A stretch of DNA of 64,000 bases. It comes from JAFGPS01 sp964508785 (lineage in GTDB: Bacteria; Planctomycetota; Phycisphaerae; Sedimentisphaerales; Anaerobacaceae). The position numbers and the translations under genes were made by a program. This document shows, one piece after another, positions 36,001 through 44,518 of this stretch. The notes under the pieces were generated by a model that searched no databases, was not told the origin of the DNA, and saw only the letters and a program-made list of their open reading frames with translations. Every line of letters begins with the position of its first letter. The stretch's first letter is position 1. The stretch covers positions 1-64,000 of the forward strand of contig CAZDVE010000015.1 in the NCBI GenBank assembly GCA_964508785.1. The letters run 5' to 3'.

Positions 36001-39000
36001 TCACTATCTTATCGGAGCAGACGAGGTTCGATTAACTGTGAAGATAGTCGGTGAGCACGGCTCAGTCTGGCCGACAGGCGGGACTTACACCAAGCATGAA
36101 AAAGTTAAGCTCACAGCAACAGCTGACCTTGGCTATCGTGTCAGATGGATTGGAACCGATGACGACAGTACTAATGCTCTTATCAATTACGTGACAATGG
36201 ATACGGATAAAACCGTCATTGCTGAATTCACAGAGTACGTTGGAAAGACCATAACCATACCCGGTGACTACACGACACTTCAGGAAGCGATATTTAAATC
36301 AAAAGACGGTGACATAATCGTACTCGACCCTGGTACTTATTTCGGTGGACATTTGGGTCAATCGATTGAAATAAATAAATCGATAATGATTACATCGAAA
36401 AATCCGGACGATCCCTGCTGTGTCTCGGCAACTATCATCGATGGATACCTTACATATCCTGATTCTGATTATTCCAACGCAGGTATTTATTTCGGCCCTG
36501 ATACAGATTCCAAAACAATTCTTAACGGCATTACAATACAAAATTGTGGAGGCTTCGCCGGTGTTGAACCAGGTGGTAACAGGCAACAGGGTCATCCTGA
36601 TGGTACCGACGGTGGTAGCCTTGAAGGTGGTGCAATATACATTTATAATGGCGGCTCTCCTATTATTAAAAACTGCATCATAAGAAATAACTGGTTAAGA
36701 GGGGGTGACGGCGGAAACGGCGTGGATGCAGAGAGTAACCCGGCTCTCAATGCAGGTCGAGGCGGCTGGAGCGGCTGGGCACACGGGGGTGCTATATACT
36801 GTGGTCCGGAAAGCAGTCCAAAATTCATCAATTGTCTAATCGAAAATAACGGTGCCCACGGAGGCAACGGTGGCGACGGTGGTGACGAAGATCCACAGGG
36901 TGGTTTATGGAACTATGGAGGAACCTGGAGTAGAAAAGAAGCATATTTCATCGATCCATTTAGTTCTGTTTACACGTTTATAATCGATGAGTTATGGTCA
37001 CATTTAACATGGGATGAAGCAGAAAGCTATCGGGATATTTACAATTTACCGCTCTTGACTTCATTCTTCGGTGACTATCGCTGGTACTCCGGATTCGGTG
37101 GCGGTGCATTTTGTGATATCGGAAGTAATGTCGAATTTATAAATTGCCAAATCAGAGGCAATCGGACTTCCGGAGGTATGAGCGGACAAGGCGGTTTATA
37201 TGTCTCAGGTCGACCTTCAGAGCCTCTTGTTCCATTTGAGATACCAAGTTTCGGAGCAGGCGTCTATTGCGCGGCAGACTCAGTGATAAACTTCAGAAAC
37301 TGTATATTCCAAGACAATATAGCTTCCGGTACTGCGGCCGATGCCGATCCTAATCATAGTCTCGATCCCTATAAAGGTTATGGAGGCGGCGTATGCGCCG
37401 AGGATTGCGCACGCGTGACATTTGCGGACTGCAATTTTGTCAATAATGAATCCGATTCCGGTGGTGGAGTATATTTCGATGATACGGATGTAACGATCGC
37501 TGACTGCAATTTTATCTCCAATCTATCCTTACGCGGCGGCGGATTATGCAGTCTGACTACTTTAGTCGATATCACCAACAGTAATATTACAAACAACAGA
37601 GCTACGACCGATGTCAACGATCCCAACGATGACGATGTATTAGCCAGCGGTGCCGGTCTGTTCTGTTCAACGGGAGGATTACATGTCCAGGATTGCAACA
37701 TCGCCGGTAATATAGCTGATTTTTCAGGTGGCGGTGCATATCTAAGAGACCTGGGCCTTGCCTCGTTCTTCAATAATCTTATTGCAAATAATGGAGCCAG
37801 CAGAGACGGCGGCGGCGTCTCTGTTAACTGGTACACTTATTCGATATTTAACAACTGTACATTCGCCAGTAATGCCGCCATAGGTGAAGAAGAAGAGGAA
37901 GAACAACAAGACGACGAAGAAGAAATTACTAACACAGGTTTAGGCGGCGGCCTTTACTGCTCCTACCTCAGCGACTGTACAATTACAGACAGCATTCTCT
38001 GGGACAACTTTGCAATACAAGGTAACGGAATTGCAGTTGGCACTGGATTTGATTTCGACAGAAGACCTTCAACTCTTACAATCAACTATAGTGATATAAA
38101 GAATGGACGGTCTGCAATCTGGATCGATGAAGGTTGCACGCTCAACTATGATGACAATATTAATGAAGACCCGTTCTTTGCAACAGGGCCGCTCGGTCGA
38201 TATTACCTTAGTCAAATCAGCGCCGGCCAGTCAAATAACAGTCCCTGTGTCGACGCCGGTAGTAATTACGCGAGCGATTTGAATTTAATTGGTTACACAA
38301 CCCGAACAGATGGTGTAACAGACACGGGTTTAGTAGATATGGGCTACCATTACCGCGTGAAGGATCAGTGCAGTTTATGTGATCTGGCTTTAGATGGTAT
38401 TATAAACTTCCATGACTTCGGGCTAATCGCTCAGGAATGGAACAATGATAATTGCTCTGAGATGGATAATTGGTGCCATGGTGCAGACATTAATTTAGAC
38501 TCACGTGTTAACTTTAAAGATATCCTTTTCATGGCTGATTGCTGGCTTGTCCAGGATATGACTGCTCCGAACCCCAATCCAAGTCAATGGGAAACAGAGC
38601 CTTACCTTAGTTCAAGCTCTTCAATCACAATGGTCGCTAAAGCCGCAATAGACTTCTGGGGATGGGACATTGAATACTACTTCGAATGCATGGGCAACGG
38701 CGAATGCCATGACAGCGGTTGGCAAACAAGCCCGACATATACCGACAGTGGCCTGGACATTAATACGGAATACGGCTATCGGGTTAGAGCTCGCGATGGT
38801 ATCAAGTGGATTCCAGACGACGGAACGAATGAACTGGGGAACAAGACCAAATGGTCGGAAATTCGCTACGCCGGCAACGACACAACACCACCGGCACCAT
38901 CTCCATACATAGTGTCGATTGTTGCGGATTCGGAAACCTCAGTCACAATGGTTTCTACAATCGCCAACGATCATAATCCGGTAGAATATTATTTCCAGGC

Positions 39001-39502
39001 CGTCTCTGCCGGTGGACATGATAGCGGATGGAAGGAGGAGCCGAATTATACAGATGTCGGCCTCGATCCGAATACCGAATACGGCTATCGGATTAAAGCC
39101 AGAGACCTGTCATCTAATATGAATGAAACCGAATGGTCAGCTATTTCTTACATCTCTACTCCTCTACCGGCGGACTTAACACCTCCGGATCCAGATCCGA
39201 TGCAATGGAATATGGAAGAAGACCCGAACGGTTTCACCGGTTTGCCTCGCGAATTCTATAACGGTGGTGGCAGTTTTGATTACTGGGTTACTATGACGGC
39301 TGTAGAAGCAACTGACGCCAGCGGTGTCGTGGAATATTTCTTCCTGTGTACGACCCAATCCGGTTTAAGTAGTGTCTGGTTAGCAGAGCCAACATATACC
39401 GTCCAGGTTGGCCGTGCTGGGCAAGGTCACCGTTTCCGTGTAAAAGCAAGAGATGCATTCTTCAACGAAACCGCATGGTCAACTGAAGAACAGGCAGACT
39501 GA
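30053..39502 (+). CDS. Giant secreted subtilisin-like protease with beta-helix, collagen-like and dockerin-like modules
   Basis: About 3,149 residues from a TTG at 30053 (AAAGGA 6 nt upstream); ATG at 30068 is an alternative five codons on. A signal peptide follows (IIISLLVFLSAAGFAGA). A prodomain-like stretch leads into an S8 subtilase with an intact triad: Asp182 (VADTGID), His246 (HGTHVAG) and Ser423 (SGTSMATPHAS). Three right-handed beta-helix blocks follow (about 500-820, 985-1980 and 2065-2760), with NosD/PbH1-type turns such as GGGI-C-ASPTI-NC. Between them are InlB/bacterial-repeat modules (VEHGSVWP-like). Block two contains collagen-like and Gly-rich stretches and acidic runs. A dockerin-like module lies at about 2771-2833, then three Fn3-like repeats. 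It probably acts outside the cell, maturing itself or degrading polymers. The intact 9.4-kb frame argues for function. Confidence 0.85.
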   Translation: MRSRIMKRQIIISLLVFLSAAGFAGAFELPGLGINLSDEESADFKLNELIVRFVDPEPGTQPVTGPVIIGPQSHHAIRNAMSDYIVKGAVVHREYDNVSSGLTVIKLPEDTSVVDAFIKFNLSANIRYAEPNYKYRLLNLPSVNDFHQLWGTDNTIQTGGTVETDTSVYKSGDSNIIVAVADTGIDYTHPDLVDNIWVNEKEFNGQLNVDDDGNGYVDDIYGYDFAGVITNNTDDDDNDPKDAFFHGTHVAGIIETVGNNNNNNLSINCNIKLMALKIFADDYDLEPQVFVDDAVEAIGYAIDNGARIINASWGGEFYSQSLYDAIQDAGNEGLLFIAAAGNDYGNDNDVNPVYPASFDLNNIISVTSKDSDGQLSVFSNYGALSVDIAEPGMDILSTTPMYETFAMLVYGVSADYDILSGTSMATPHASAACALLWSQNSSLPGRSIKNLLLNTADPIPTPSRFSQSNGSFNLQKALLAVTRLKTGGKILNATRYLPTDTNNLYDTIQAAIDDANHGDELIVESGHHYTETIDFKGKTIALRSGDPNDPNNKNVDPENTFILGLMNPGTPVVTISKDSTVIDSNNTILKGFTIRDGEAEYGAGIACEYASPTITDCIITNNFSTRRGGGIDCYEASPLIANCQITENFAEDVGGGISCYNSNPTIINCLLANNAAVYLGGGIALDSSSPDIINCTIIIDEQDAPKDGGVFAFNNSNPFITSCIIWGNGDDLYDCSATYSNIEDNDQGGGNIHSDPVFIGGPLGKYYLTQIAAGQTVDSPGVNTGNPTLETNLQTIQYTTRTDGEPDEGIIDMGFHYRSVPTEHVQLSIIEVINNAPVEPGQSRGLILIDPDTDSYRKYEVVNITAIPNPGYRIKAWVGTDDDSSKDFTNTVTLITDTIVAIEFEEIPQHTLSTEVIGGHGSIQPYYRNPRSFYEGEVITLRAIPDQTYIVDQWQGTDNDSLWSSTNTVTIDSDKVITVSFRRPATLHVPGQYRDISDAIDSAYTHGDKIIVSAGTYSRTPYDFQGKAVTITSEHPDDPCSVAATIVQVSTAFPPSLMPPPPAFIFQNGEGNESRLDGFTIQGGGDPGYALEGDEPNDLDEPPNPEHGFDAKGGAIACFNGSSPTLSRLVIKDCIARGGDGENSVYIYPEPDDPNDAQEAPEPLDPLEELEDPEVPDEDTPVDGIPGDNGENGQPGEAGEAGIPGEDGLPGGNGGHAYGGAMYFDANCSPVIEYCTITDCFAVGGDGGWGGAGGTGQDAQDGQPGQDGQDGQDATEASNGGTPAAGGNGGQGGDGGPGGEGGKGGDGGKGGDGGIAVAGAIFFGEDCSPTIRSCKIINCVTRQGLGHYGGDGGNGGAAGAGASPGAGGSGGSGDPDGEDGEDGAEPPGGKGGDGGKGGDTGLNGSISWAGAIYYGPNCHVVTEDTIITQNKATTIVPTTMYGGGDGGDGGEGGDGEGDAPGGNGGNGGDGGAGAPFPVEEEDEDDDGDEEDDPNQPNVTTGTGGPGGEAAEGGDNGADGADGMYMSSFTSSYGGANYFEFGCKADYTGSTISYNASRQTNGNGHDGGGEYYNDLCKVTMSQCETIGNKAGYFGDAGGQYFGWACEISVNDCNYVSNSAGLDGGGMFCLYECVLDINNSSFISNSAIGTFGAYGAGGAIYAGGIIDTEAGGWYNGGRITIYDSTFGNNEATFGGAIHWHSDATEAELSKLVISNNTADQGGGVYWSGGAPKIINCNFIGNKAQTRAAPPDLVNIDWPYGGGGGMFSWSSNATIENCFITGNSSSGSGGGVFIGGSSDIPKIKNCLLKGNSAVLNGGGVAASWLSTPLISNCTIVENAAFDPNDNTHGRGGGISSSYGSQTTLIDSILWDNTGKKGNQIAIGFIQEPDYLDPPSSITVKYSDIQGGRSTNAIFIEPGRSLKWRDGNINRDPKFVGNYYLSHIATGQVTNSPCVDAGSDTAINLNLDNFTTRLDDAPDEGQVDMGFHYLIGADEVRLTVKIVGEHGSVWPTGGTYTKHEKVKLTATADLGYRVRWIGTDDDSTNALINYVTMDTDKTVIAEFTEYVGKTITIPGDYTTLQEAIFKSKDGDIIVLDPGTYFGGHLGQSIEINKSIMITSKNPDDPCCVSATIIDGYLTYPDSDYSNAGIYFGPDTDSKTILNGITIQNCGGFAGVEPGGNRQQGHPDGTDGGSLEGGAIYIYNGGSPIIKNCIIRNNWLRGGDGGNGVDAESNPALNAGRGGWSGWAHGGAIYCGPESSPKFINCLIENNGAHGGNGGDGGDEDPQGGLWNYGGTWSRKEAYFIDPFSSVYTFIIDELWSHLTWDEAESYRDIYNLPLLTSFFGDYRWYSGFGGGAFCDIGSNVEFINCQIRGNRTSGGMSGQGGLYVSGRPSEPLVPFEIPSFGAGVYCAADSVINFRNCIFQDNIASGTAADADPNHSLDPYKGYGGGVCAEDCARVTFADCNFVNNESDSGGGVYFDDTDVTIADCNFISNLSLRGGGLCSLTTLVDITNSNITNNRATTDVNDPNDDDVLASGAGLFCSTGGLHVQDCNIAGNIADFSGGGAYLRDLGLASFFNNLIANNGASRDGGGVSVNWYTYSIFNNCTFASNAAIGEEEEEEQQDDEEEITNTGLGGGLYCSYLSDCTITDSILWDNFAIQGNGIAVGTGFDFDRRPSTLTINYSDIKNGRSAIWIDEGCTLNYDDNINEDPFFATGPLGRYYLSQISAGQSNNSPCVDAGSNYASDLNLIGYTTRTDGVTDTGLVDMGYHYRVKDQCSLCDLALDGIINFHDFGLIAQEWNNDNCSEMDNWCHGADINLDSRVNFKDILFMADCWLVQDMTAPNPNPSQWETEPYLSSSSSITMVAKAAIDFWGWDIEYYFECMGNGECHDSGWQTSPTYTDSGLDINTEYGYRVRARDGIKWIPDDGTNELGNKTKWSEIRYAGNDTTPPAPSPYIVSIVADSETSVTMVSTIANDHNPVEYYFQAVSAGGHDSGWKEEPNYTDVGLDPNTEYGYRIKARDLSSNMNETEWSAISYISTPLPADLTPPDPDPMQWNMEEDPNGFTGLPREFYNGGGSFDYWVTMTAVEATDASGVVEYFFLCTTQSGLSSVWLAEPTYTVQVGRAGQGHRFRVKARDAFFNETAWSTEEQAD
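33604..34616 (+). repeat. Collagen-like and Gly-rich repeat segments in the giant protease gene
   Basis: Near 33604-33700 the frame encodes about ten Gly-X-Y triplets (GIPGDNGENGQPGEAG, then GEAGIPGEDGLPGG), a true collagen pattern. Around 33790-34000, 34100-34260 and 34375-34620 are longer Gly-Gly-X stretches rich in Asp, Lys and Glu (GGDGGKGGDGG). Each is followed by a beta-helix turn with the pattern AGAI-FG-DCSPTI. This looks like long Gly-rich loops inserted at the same place in successive helix coils. Confidence 0.75.
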
Positions 39503-39888
39503 TAAACTTAAAATTAGCCAAGACTGACGAAGTAGGAGAACAAGGGCAAGGACCTTTAGGGTTATTATAAGCAACAAGGAGTAGATAAACTTTTTCATTT
39601 AGGTTGCAAAATAGCATCTTCGGAAACGGATAAATTTATATATCCGGCCGGTAATTACCCTTCTCTACTTTACAAGAAAATTGCAATGATGTAGCAACAG
39701 GTTGTGGTTTCCTTCACCAGAGATTATATACCCTCTGTTAACATACTTTTGATAAAACTTTACAATTTTACGACTCACTCGAAAAAAGTAATTGCTTACA
39801 CAAAAACAAAGAAAATAGTAAACGGCAAAATCGGCCATTTTAATTATTTAAACAAAACCATATTTTTACATTATTAATTCAACAACTA
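39503..39888. other. Spacer after the giant protease gene
   Basis: An AT-rich gap of about 390 bp. No gene, strong hairpin terminator or recognisable RNA was seen. The promoter of the next gene lies at its right end. Confidence 0.3.
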
Positions 39889-39917
39889 TTGACAAAAACA
39901 GGATTTTTATATAAGAT
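39889..39917 (+). promoter_or_regulatory. Sigma-70-type promoter of the tetratricopeptide-like membrane protein gene
   Basis: A perfect TTGACA at 39889-39894 and TAAGAT at 39912-39917 are spaced by 17 nt. The predicted start near 39924 gives a leader of about 41 nt to the ATG at 39965. Confidence 0.6.
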
Positions 39918-39964
39918 ATTATTTAGAAGTAGAATATTATTACTACTTTTTTGAGAGTCAAAAT

Positions 39965-40954
39965 ATGGACTCAAAAAAAGACGGCATTTTATGGCGATAT
40001 AAATGGCACATTGTGGTCATTTGTATCGCAGTGGCAATCGTTATTATTTTAACACTTTACACCGACCTTTTCCAACCATCGGAAACTAATTTATTGCGTC
40101 AACTCGTATTGTTACTCGGTGCTCTGGTCTTCCTGAGCGCACTTCTTGCGATGCTCTCAAGAGTAATAAAGATACTTGATGCCCTTCGAGACAATAGCGC
40201 AAAACTTAAGGATTTAACCGGTGCCCTGGAAAAAATCCATTCAGGATTAGCGCAAATTAATAACAGTACCCGCATCAGCGAAGCAGCGAAAGCTATTGCA
40301 TTCCGCGATGCAGACAGGCAGTCTCTGCGAGAGGTCGTATTTGAGAAGCTTCAGATGCAGGACTATGAAGCAGCCAATGAAATTATCAATGAAATTGCAA
40401 ATCGCTCGGAATATATTGAACTTGCCGAAGAATTAAGATTACAGGCAGAACAATATCACAACGCTACCGACCAGGAAAGATTAAATCAGATTATAGAACA
40501 TATTGAAAAACTGATCGATGAATGTCAATGGTCCAGGGCAAGTGCACAAATTGAAGGGCTGATTAGGAATTATCCGGATAGTGAAAAGGCAAAAGCAATG
40601 CGTCAAGTCCTGCACGATAAGAAACAGGAACGGAAAAGAATCCTGCTTGCTGCCTGGGATGATGCAATCACACACGAGGAAACAGACCGAAGCCTGGATA
40701 TTTTAAAGGAGCTTGACCAATACCTCACTCCCAATGAAGCTCTGGCCCTGCAGGAAGCGGCAAGCGATGTGTTTCGGACTAAGTTACACAATCTGGGCGT
40801 TCAGTTTTCCATTGCTGTAACCGAAAAACGATGGACAAGCGCATTAGATATCGGCCAACAGATTATCAAAGATTTTCCAAATAGTAAAATGTCCCAGGAA
40901 ATCCGGGCAAAACTGGATATTCTCAAGCAAAATGTCCAGATGCAAAGTAATTAG
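39965..40954 (+). CDS. Membrane protein with helical-repeat (TPR-like) cytoplasmic domain, function unknown
   Basis: A 329-residue protein not assigned to a named family. Two transmembrane helices lie near residues 15-36 and 45-67 with a short loop, so both ends should be cytoplasmic. A coiled-coil-like stretch (about 70-105, IKILDALRDNSAKLKDLTGALEKI) leads to helical repeats: DYEAANEIINEIANRSEYIELAEEL, CQWSRASAQIEGLIRNYPDSEKA and RWTSALDIGQQIIKDFPNS, each resembling a TPR ending in a P-DSE/P-NS turn. This suggests a scaffold role. TTGAGAG precedes the ATG. The next gene is on the opposite strand. Confidence 0.7.
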   Translation: MDSKKDGILWRYKWHIVVICIAVAIVIILTLYTDLFQPSETNLLRQLVLLLGALVFLSALLAMLSRVIKILDALRDNSAKLKDLTGALEKIHSGLAQINNSTRISEAAKAIAFRDADRQSLREVVFEKLQMQDYEAANEIINEIANRSEYIELAEELRLQAEQYHNATDQERLNQIIEHIEKLIDECQWSRASAQIEGLIRNYPDSEKAKAMRQVLHDKKQERKRILLAAWDDAITHEETDRSLDILKELDQYLTPNEALALQEAASDVFRTKLHNLGVQFSIAVTEKRWTSALDIGQQIIKDFPNSKMSQEIRAKLDILKQNVQMQSN

Positions 40955-40975
40955 ACATGCCTGTTTTATACGCAA

Positions 40976-41521
40976 CTACTGAAAATCGAACAATGACTGT
41001 GTCTTAATCATTGTCACTTGATCCGGATAAGCAGCAAATGTATGAATGTGCAATTCAGTCTTTCTCGCCTCGAAATCCACATAACAGAACGGTTGGAGCC
41101 TGCCAACTTCCAATTCAGGGAATTTTACAAAAACGCCCCTGTTTCGAGCAAAACGTTCAAGGTCGGTATGGCTCTGCCGATACAAATTGGGACTCATTTT
41201 CTCGACCTGGAAATCGGTCATGTAACTAACTCCACGACTCAAGGTGCATTTATGAGTCCGCGGACCACGGAATTGAAAACGCTCAATCAGTCCCCGTGAA
41301 GGTAACATCTGACCGGGCGTGCTGACCACCTCGCTAAGACAAATATCGCCGGCAAAGACACTAACAACATGTGTACACCCAGTTACCCAGATAATTGCCT
41401 CGTAATTCTCGGTATTGATTTGCCGGCTGGCATAGATCTGAAAAAGTTCAGGATGCACAGGTCGTTGAAAAAGGCTAAACATTAATTCTTCAACAGCTAC
41501 ATTGATTTGTGGTAATTCCAT
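40976..41521 (-). CDS. Conserved hypothetical protein, possibly DUF2617-like
   Basis: A 181-residue soluble protein with no signal peptide or membrane helix. Notable stretches are WVTGCTHVVSVFAGDICLSEVVS, LIERFQFRGPRTHKC and YMTDFQVEKMSPNLYRQSHTDLE. The size and the idea of a beta-rich domain recall DUF2617 proteins, but this is recollection, not a firm match. No catalytic motif could be assigned. It converges on the upstream membrane-protein gene with a 21-bp gap. Confidence 0.55.
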   Translation of the reverse strand: MELPQINVAVEELMFSLFQRPVHPELFQIYASRQINTENYEAIIWVTGCTHVVSVFAGDICLSEVVSTPGQMLPSRGLIERFQFRGPRTHKCTLSRGVSYMTDFQVEKMSPNLYRQSHTDLERFARNRGVFVKFPELEVGRLQPFCYVDFEARKTELHIHTFAAYPDQVTMIKTQSLFDFQ

Positions 41522-41717
41522 AAATCTATCCCAACATAAAAGAACTCACTTCTCATTTTCTATTATTATACCAGAATCAATGCACCTTTTCAAGGCCTAT
41601 ATCAGTATTGATAAGGGCGTTGTTCGCACTTATAGGACGATTTTTCTACAAGCTGTTCAAAGCAAAAGAGTAATATCATGAAAGTTTTTTTGAAAAAAAA
41701 GACTGCGTCTGAAATTT

Positions 41718-42683
41718 CTAATTTATGAAAAAGAAAGCAGTAATAGAGACTGCAATAATATTGTAAAAAGCATGAGTTCCGGCCGTTATTCCAAAACCTC
41801 GAATTGCATAAAGAATTGCGAAATAAATGCCCGCGATGGTTCGAAAGGCAAACCTTGTCCAATCAAAAGGATCCACAACGTTAGGTCTACCACTAAGGAA
41901 ATCTACATGATGATGCGCACTGAACAATGCCGCTGAAATCAGAACCGAAAGTATTATAGCGTTTTCATGGCTGAGCTTAAATACATCCTGAAATATTAGC
42001 ATCAAAATACATATCAAAATCAAACGAAAAACAAGTTCCTCGTAGATTCCTGCTCCTATTCCTGTAATTATGTTTGCCAACAGCGAATTATCCCGCTCGG
42101 AACTACCTGCTTGATAAATATAAGAATGTGAATTATTGTCCTGTACAGAAGAGCAGGCCGGAAGCGTTATGGATTGAATCTGCATCCGACTGTTATCGAA
42201 CCTGCCAAAGTCACCCTGTGAACCAACAGAGCTTAGTAACATTGTCAGGACAATTAACGGTACAGCAAGCAGAATACACTCTATTGTCATCGGTACAATA
42301 TCACCAAGCCAGAAATTCCATTTTTTACCTGAGCTAATCTGTAACGATAATAAAATGATAATAACAGCCAACGGTGGGGCCGCCCACGCAAATTTACCGC
42401 CAAAACCCAATGATTCCAGCATGTGCTGTAACCAGACAAACGCTACTACCCTAATCTGTGATTGATTCAGGATGTCGGTATTAATACGGAATGTCCCCAG
42501 TTCATAGAATGCAATAAAGGGCAGAAGAAAAACAACGGCATATATCGGGCGGGATGTTCTGTCTAAATAGGAATCCTGTGTAAAATTAAACAGTTGACTC
42601 GTACTGTATCTGTACTTTTTCCCTTCACCATTCGCTGTAACTGTTTTACGCTCCGAGTTTTTAATAAACGCCCACAATTTCAC
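41718..42683 (-). CDS. CPBP-family intramembrane protease (Abi/CAAX-like)
   Basis: A 321-residue membrane protein with about seven to eight helices. The three CPBP motifs are present: EELVFR (EExxxR), FSAHHH (FxxxH) and GTHAFYN (HxxxN), which form the metal site of this glutamate/metal protease family. Family members process prenylated or other membrane peptides and are often linked to bacteriocin immunity; the substrate here is unknown. A soluble loop of about 50 residues (SQGDFGRFDNSRMQ to SSERDNS) precedes the active-site helices. The 196-bp gap after it shows no feature. Confidence 0.82.
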   Translation of the reverse strand: MKLWAFIKNSERKTVTANGEGKKYRYSTSQLFNFTQDSYLDRTSRPIYAVVFLLPFIAFYELGTFRINTDILNQSQIRVVAFVWLQHMLESLGFGGKFAWAAPPLAVIIILLSLQISSGKKWNFWLGDIVPMTIECILLAVPLIVLTMLLSSVGSQGDFGRFDNSRMQIQSITLPACSSVQDNNSHSYIYQAGSSERDNSLLANIITGIGAGIYEELVFRLILICILMLIFQDVFKLSHENAIILSVLISAALFSAHHHVDFLSGRPNVVDPFDWTRFAFRTIAGIYFAILYAIRGFGITAGTHAFYNIIAVSITAFFFIN

Positions 42684-42798
42684 TCGTCCTCATCGATGTT
42701 TGTTGACTTCTATAATAAATTTTGAAGAGTCTACTTCAAACAAGCCGAAAATACAATAGTCAAACAAAATAAATAACAAAGACCAAAAGGTGATATAT

Positions 42799-44511
42799 AT
42801 GAAACCATTCTTATGCTTTCTCGGCGGCTGTGAGTTCGAATATATCATCCACGAACTGAAGTCCGATCCTAACAAATATTTTGACTTTGACTATTTCCAC
42901 AGTTTCCAACATCGCGGCCAAACAAATCCCTATACTTTTCTCACAGATCATACCCAGGAGGTAACAGATAGCAACCCCGATGTAATTATACTCTCACAGC
43001 ACGATACTATGATGGGCCCAATTACAGATATACAGTTAAACCGCGTCAGTTCAAAAGAACAGCAGGATCAACTACTCAAAGAACTCGTCGACCAGTGCGA
43101 GCTGATGATAATAACACTCTTAGAACTAAATGTGCCGATTATTTTACAGTTTTTCCCCTGGTTTAGATCAAATATGCTCAATCGTTTCAAGCACACATCG
43201 CCATTTTACAATGAAGAGCAGTTCATGAGAAAATATGCCATCGCGATGGAAGAGCTTGCAGCCAGATATCCGAACTTTTATTTCCTTAACCTGACCAACG
43301 TCTGCTCAATGTATGGATTCAAACAAACGCTGAAACAGGCAGACGCTCCCTGGTACAGCCATATTAGGTTCCCCGCAAAATATCTCGCACAGGAATATAC
43401 ATATTTTATGGATTTTGTACTGCGACGCAGCAAGAAAGTTAAATGTGTTATAGTTGACCTTGACAATACAATGTGGAAAGGCATCATCAGAAATGTTGGT
43501 ATAGAAAACCTCGAGATAAGAATTGACAGAGAAAGATTTCATTGGAATGTTTTGTCTATCCTCCATGCAAGAGGCATTCTAATTGGAGTAATAAGCAAAA
43601 ATGATCCGTATCTTGAAAGCCAGATACAAGATTACATAAAAGAGTACCTTGCAGGAACAGAATTTGTATGCTTCATATTAAACTGGAAGGACAAATGGGA
43701 AAACCTCAAACAGGTGCAGGAGCAGTTGAATATCGGTCTTGATTCCATTGCATTCATCGATGACACCCCCTTCGAAAGAGAGCAGATGAAAGCCATGCTT
43801 CCTGAAGTAAGAGTATACGACGAGAATATATTTGAAAAACTGCTTTACATGCCTGAACTTCAACCTGAATTCGTAACTACAGAAAGCAAAAAAAGGACAA
43901 AATTTTACATTCAGGAAAATCAACGCAAACAGGCCCAAAGCACATCCACAAGAGATGATTTTTTTGAGCAGTGCAACTTTACTATCAGCATAGAGAAGAT
44001 GCAACCTTACCAGGTTGACCGCGTTAGTGAATTGATTCAGCGAACAAATCAATTAAATACATCCATTAAACGTTATACGAAAGGCCAGATTATTTCTTTC
44101 AGTCACGAACCAGACTGCGACATATTTACAGTAAATGTTTCCGACAAGTTTGGTGATTACGGCCTGGTTGGAGTTTGCATAGGTTTTCACAGGGACAATA
44201 TCTACGAAATTGATACCCTGCTTTTCAGTTGTCGCATTATGAGCAGAGGCGTCGAAGACTATACACTCACATCAGTGCTCAATCATGCCAGAGCAAAACA
44301 TTTCGAAAAAGTGATTTTGAGATTTGAAAAAGGGCCGAAGAACGACCAGATGCGAACCATCCTGAGCAATAATAACTTTGTCGAATACGATGATAAAGAC
44401 AATTCTGTGGTTTACGGTTTTAACCTGCAACAACATCAAATAAAATCGTTCCCGAAATGGTTTTCACCTGCACAACCAGATACTGAGAAAAAATCCATAA
44501 TCTCAGTATAA
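42799..44511 (+). CDS. FkbH-like HAD-superfamily (subfamily IIIC) protein
   Basis: A 570-residue protein. The start at 42799 has AAAGGTG 6 nt upstream; an in-frame GTG three codons earlier overlaps that ribosome site. Residues about 1-210 form an SGNH-like N-terminal domain with weak motifs (FLGGCEFEY; an HIRFPAKYLAQEYT near the end). Residues about 215-360 are the HAD domain with CVIVDLDNTMWKG (DxDxT nucleophile motif), VISKND and FIDDTPFEREQM. The last 200 residues resemble a GNAT acyltransferase. In antibiotic pathways FkbH proteins load a glyceryl unit onto a carrier protein. No carrier or PKS/NRPS gene is nearby, so this is probably a different acyl-transfer role. Confidence 0.82.
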   Translation: MKPFLCFLGGCEFEYIIHELKSDPNKYFDFDYFHSFQHRGQTNPYTFLTDHTQEVTDSNPDVIILSQHDTMMGPITDIQLNRVSSKEQQDQLLKELVDQCELMIITLLELNVPIILQFFPWFRSNMLNRFKHTSPFYNEEQFMRKYAIAMEELAARYPNFYFLNLTNVCSMYGFKQTLKQADAPWYSHIRFPAKYLAQEYTYFMDFVLRRSKKVKCVIVDLDNTMWKGIIRNVGIENLEIRIDRERFHWNVLSILHARGILIGVISKNDPYLESQIQDYIKEYLAGTEFVCFILNWKDKWENLKQVQEQLNIGLDSIAFIDDTPFEREQMKAMLPEVRVYDENIFEKLLYMPELQPEFVTTESKKRTKFYIQENQRKQAQSTSTRDDFFEQCNFTISIEKMQPYQVDRVSELIQRTNQLNTSIKRYTKGQIISFSHEPDCDIFTVNVSDKFGDYGLVGVCIGFHRDNIYEIDTLLFSCRIMSRGVEDYTLTSVLNHARAKHFEKVILRFEKGPKNDQMRTILSNNNFVEYDDKDNSVVYGFNLQQHQIKSFPKWFSPAQPDTEKKSIISV

Positions 44512-44518
44512 ATACATC

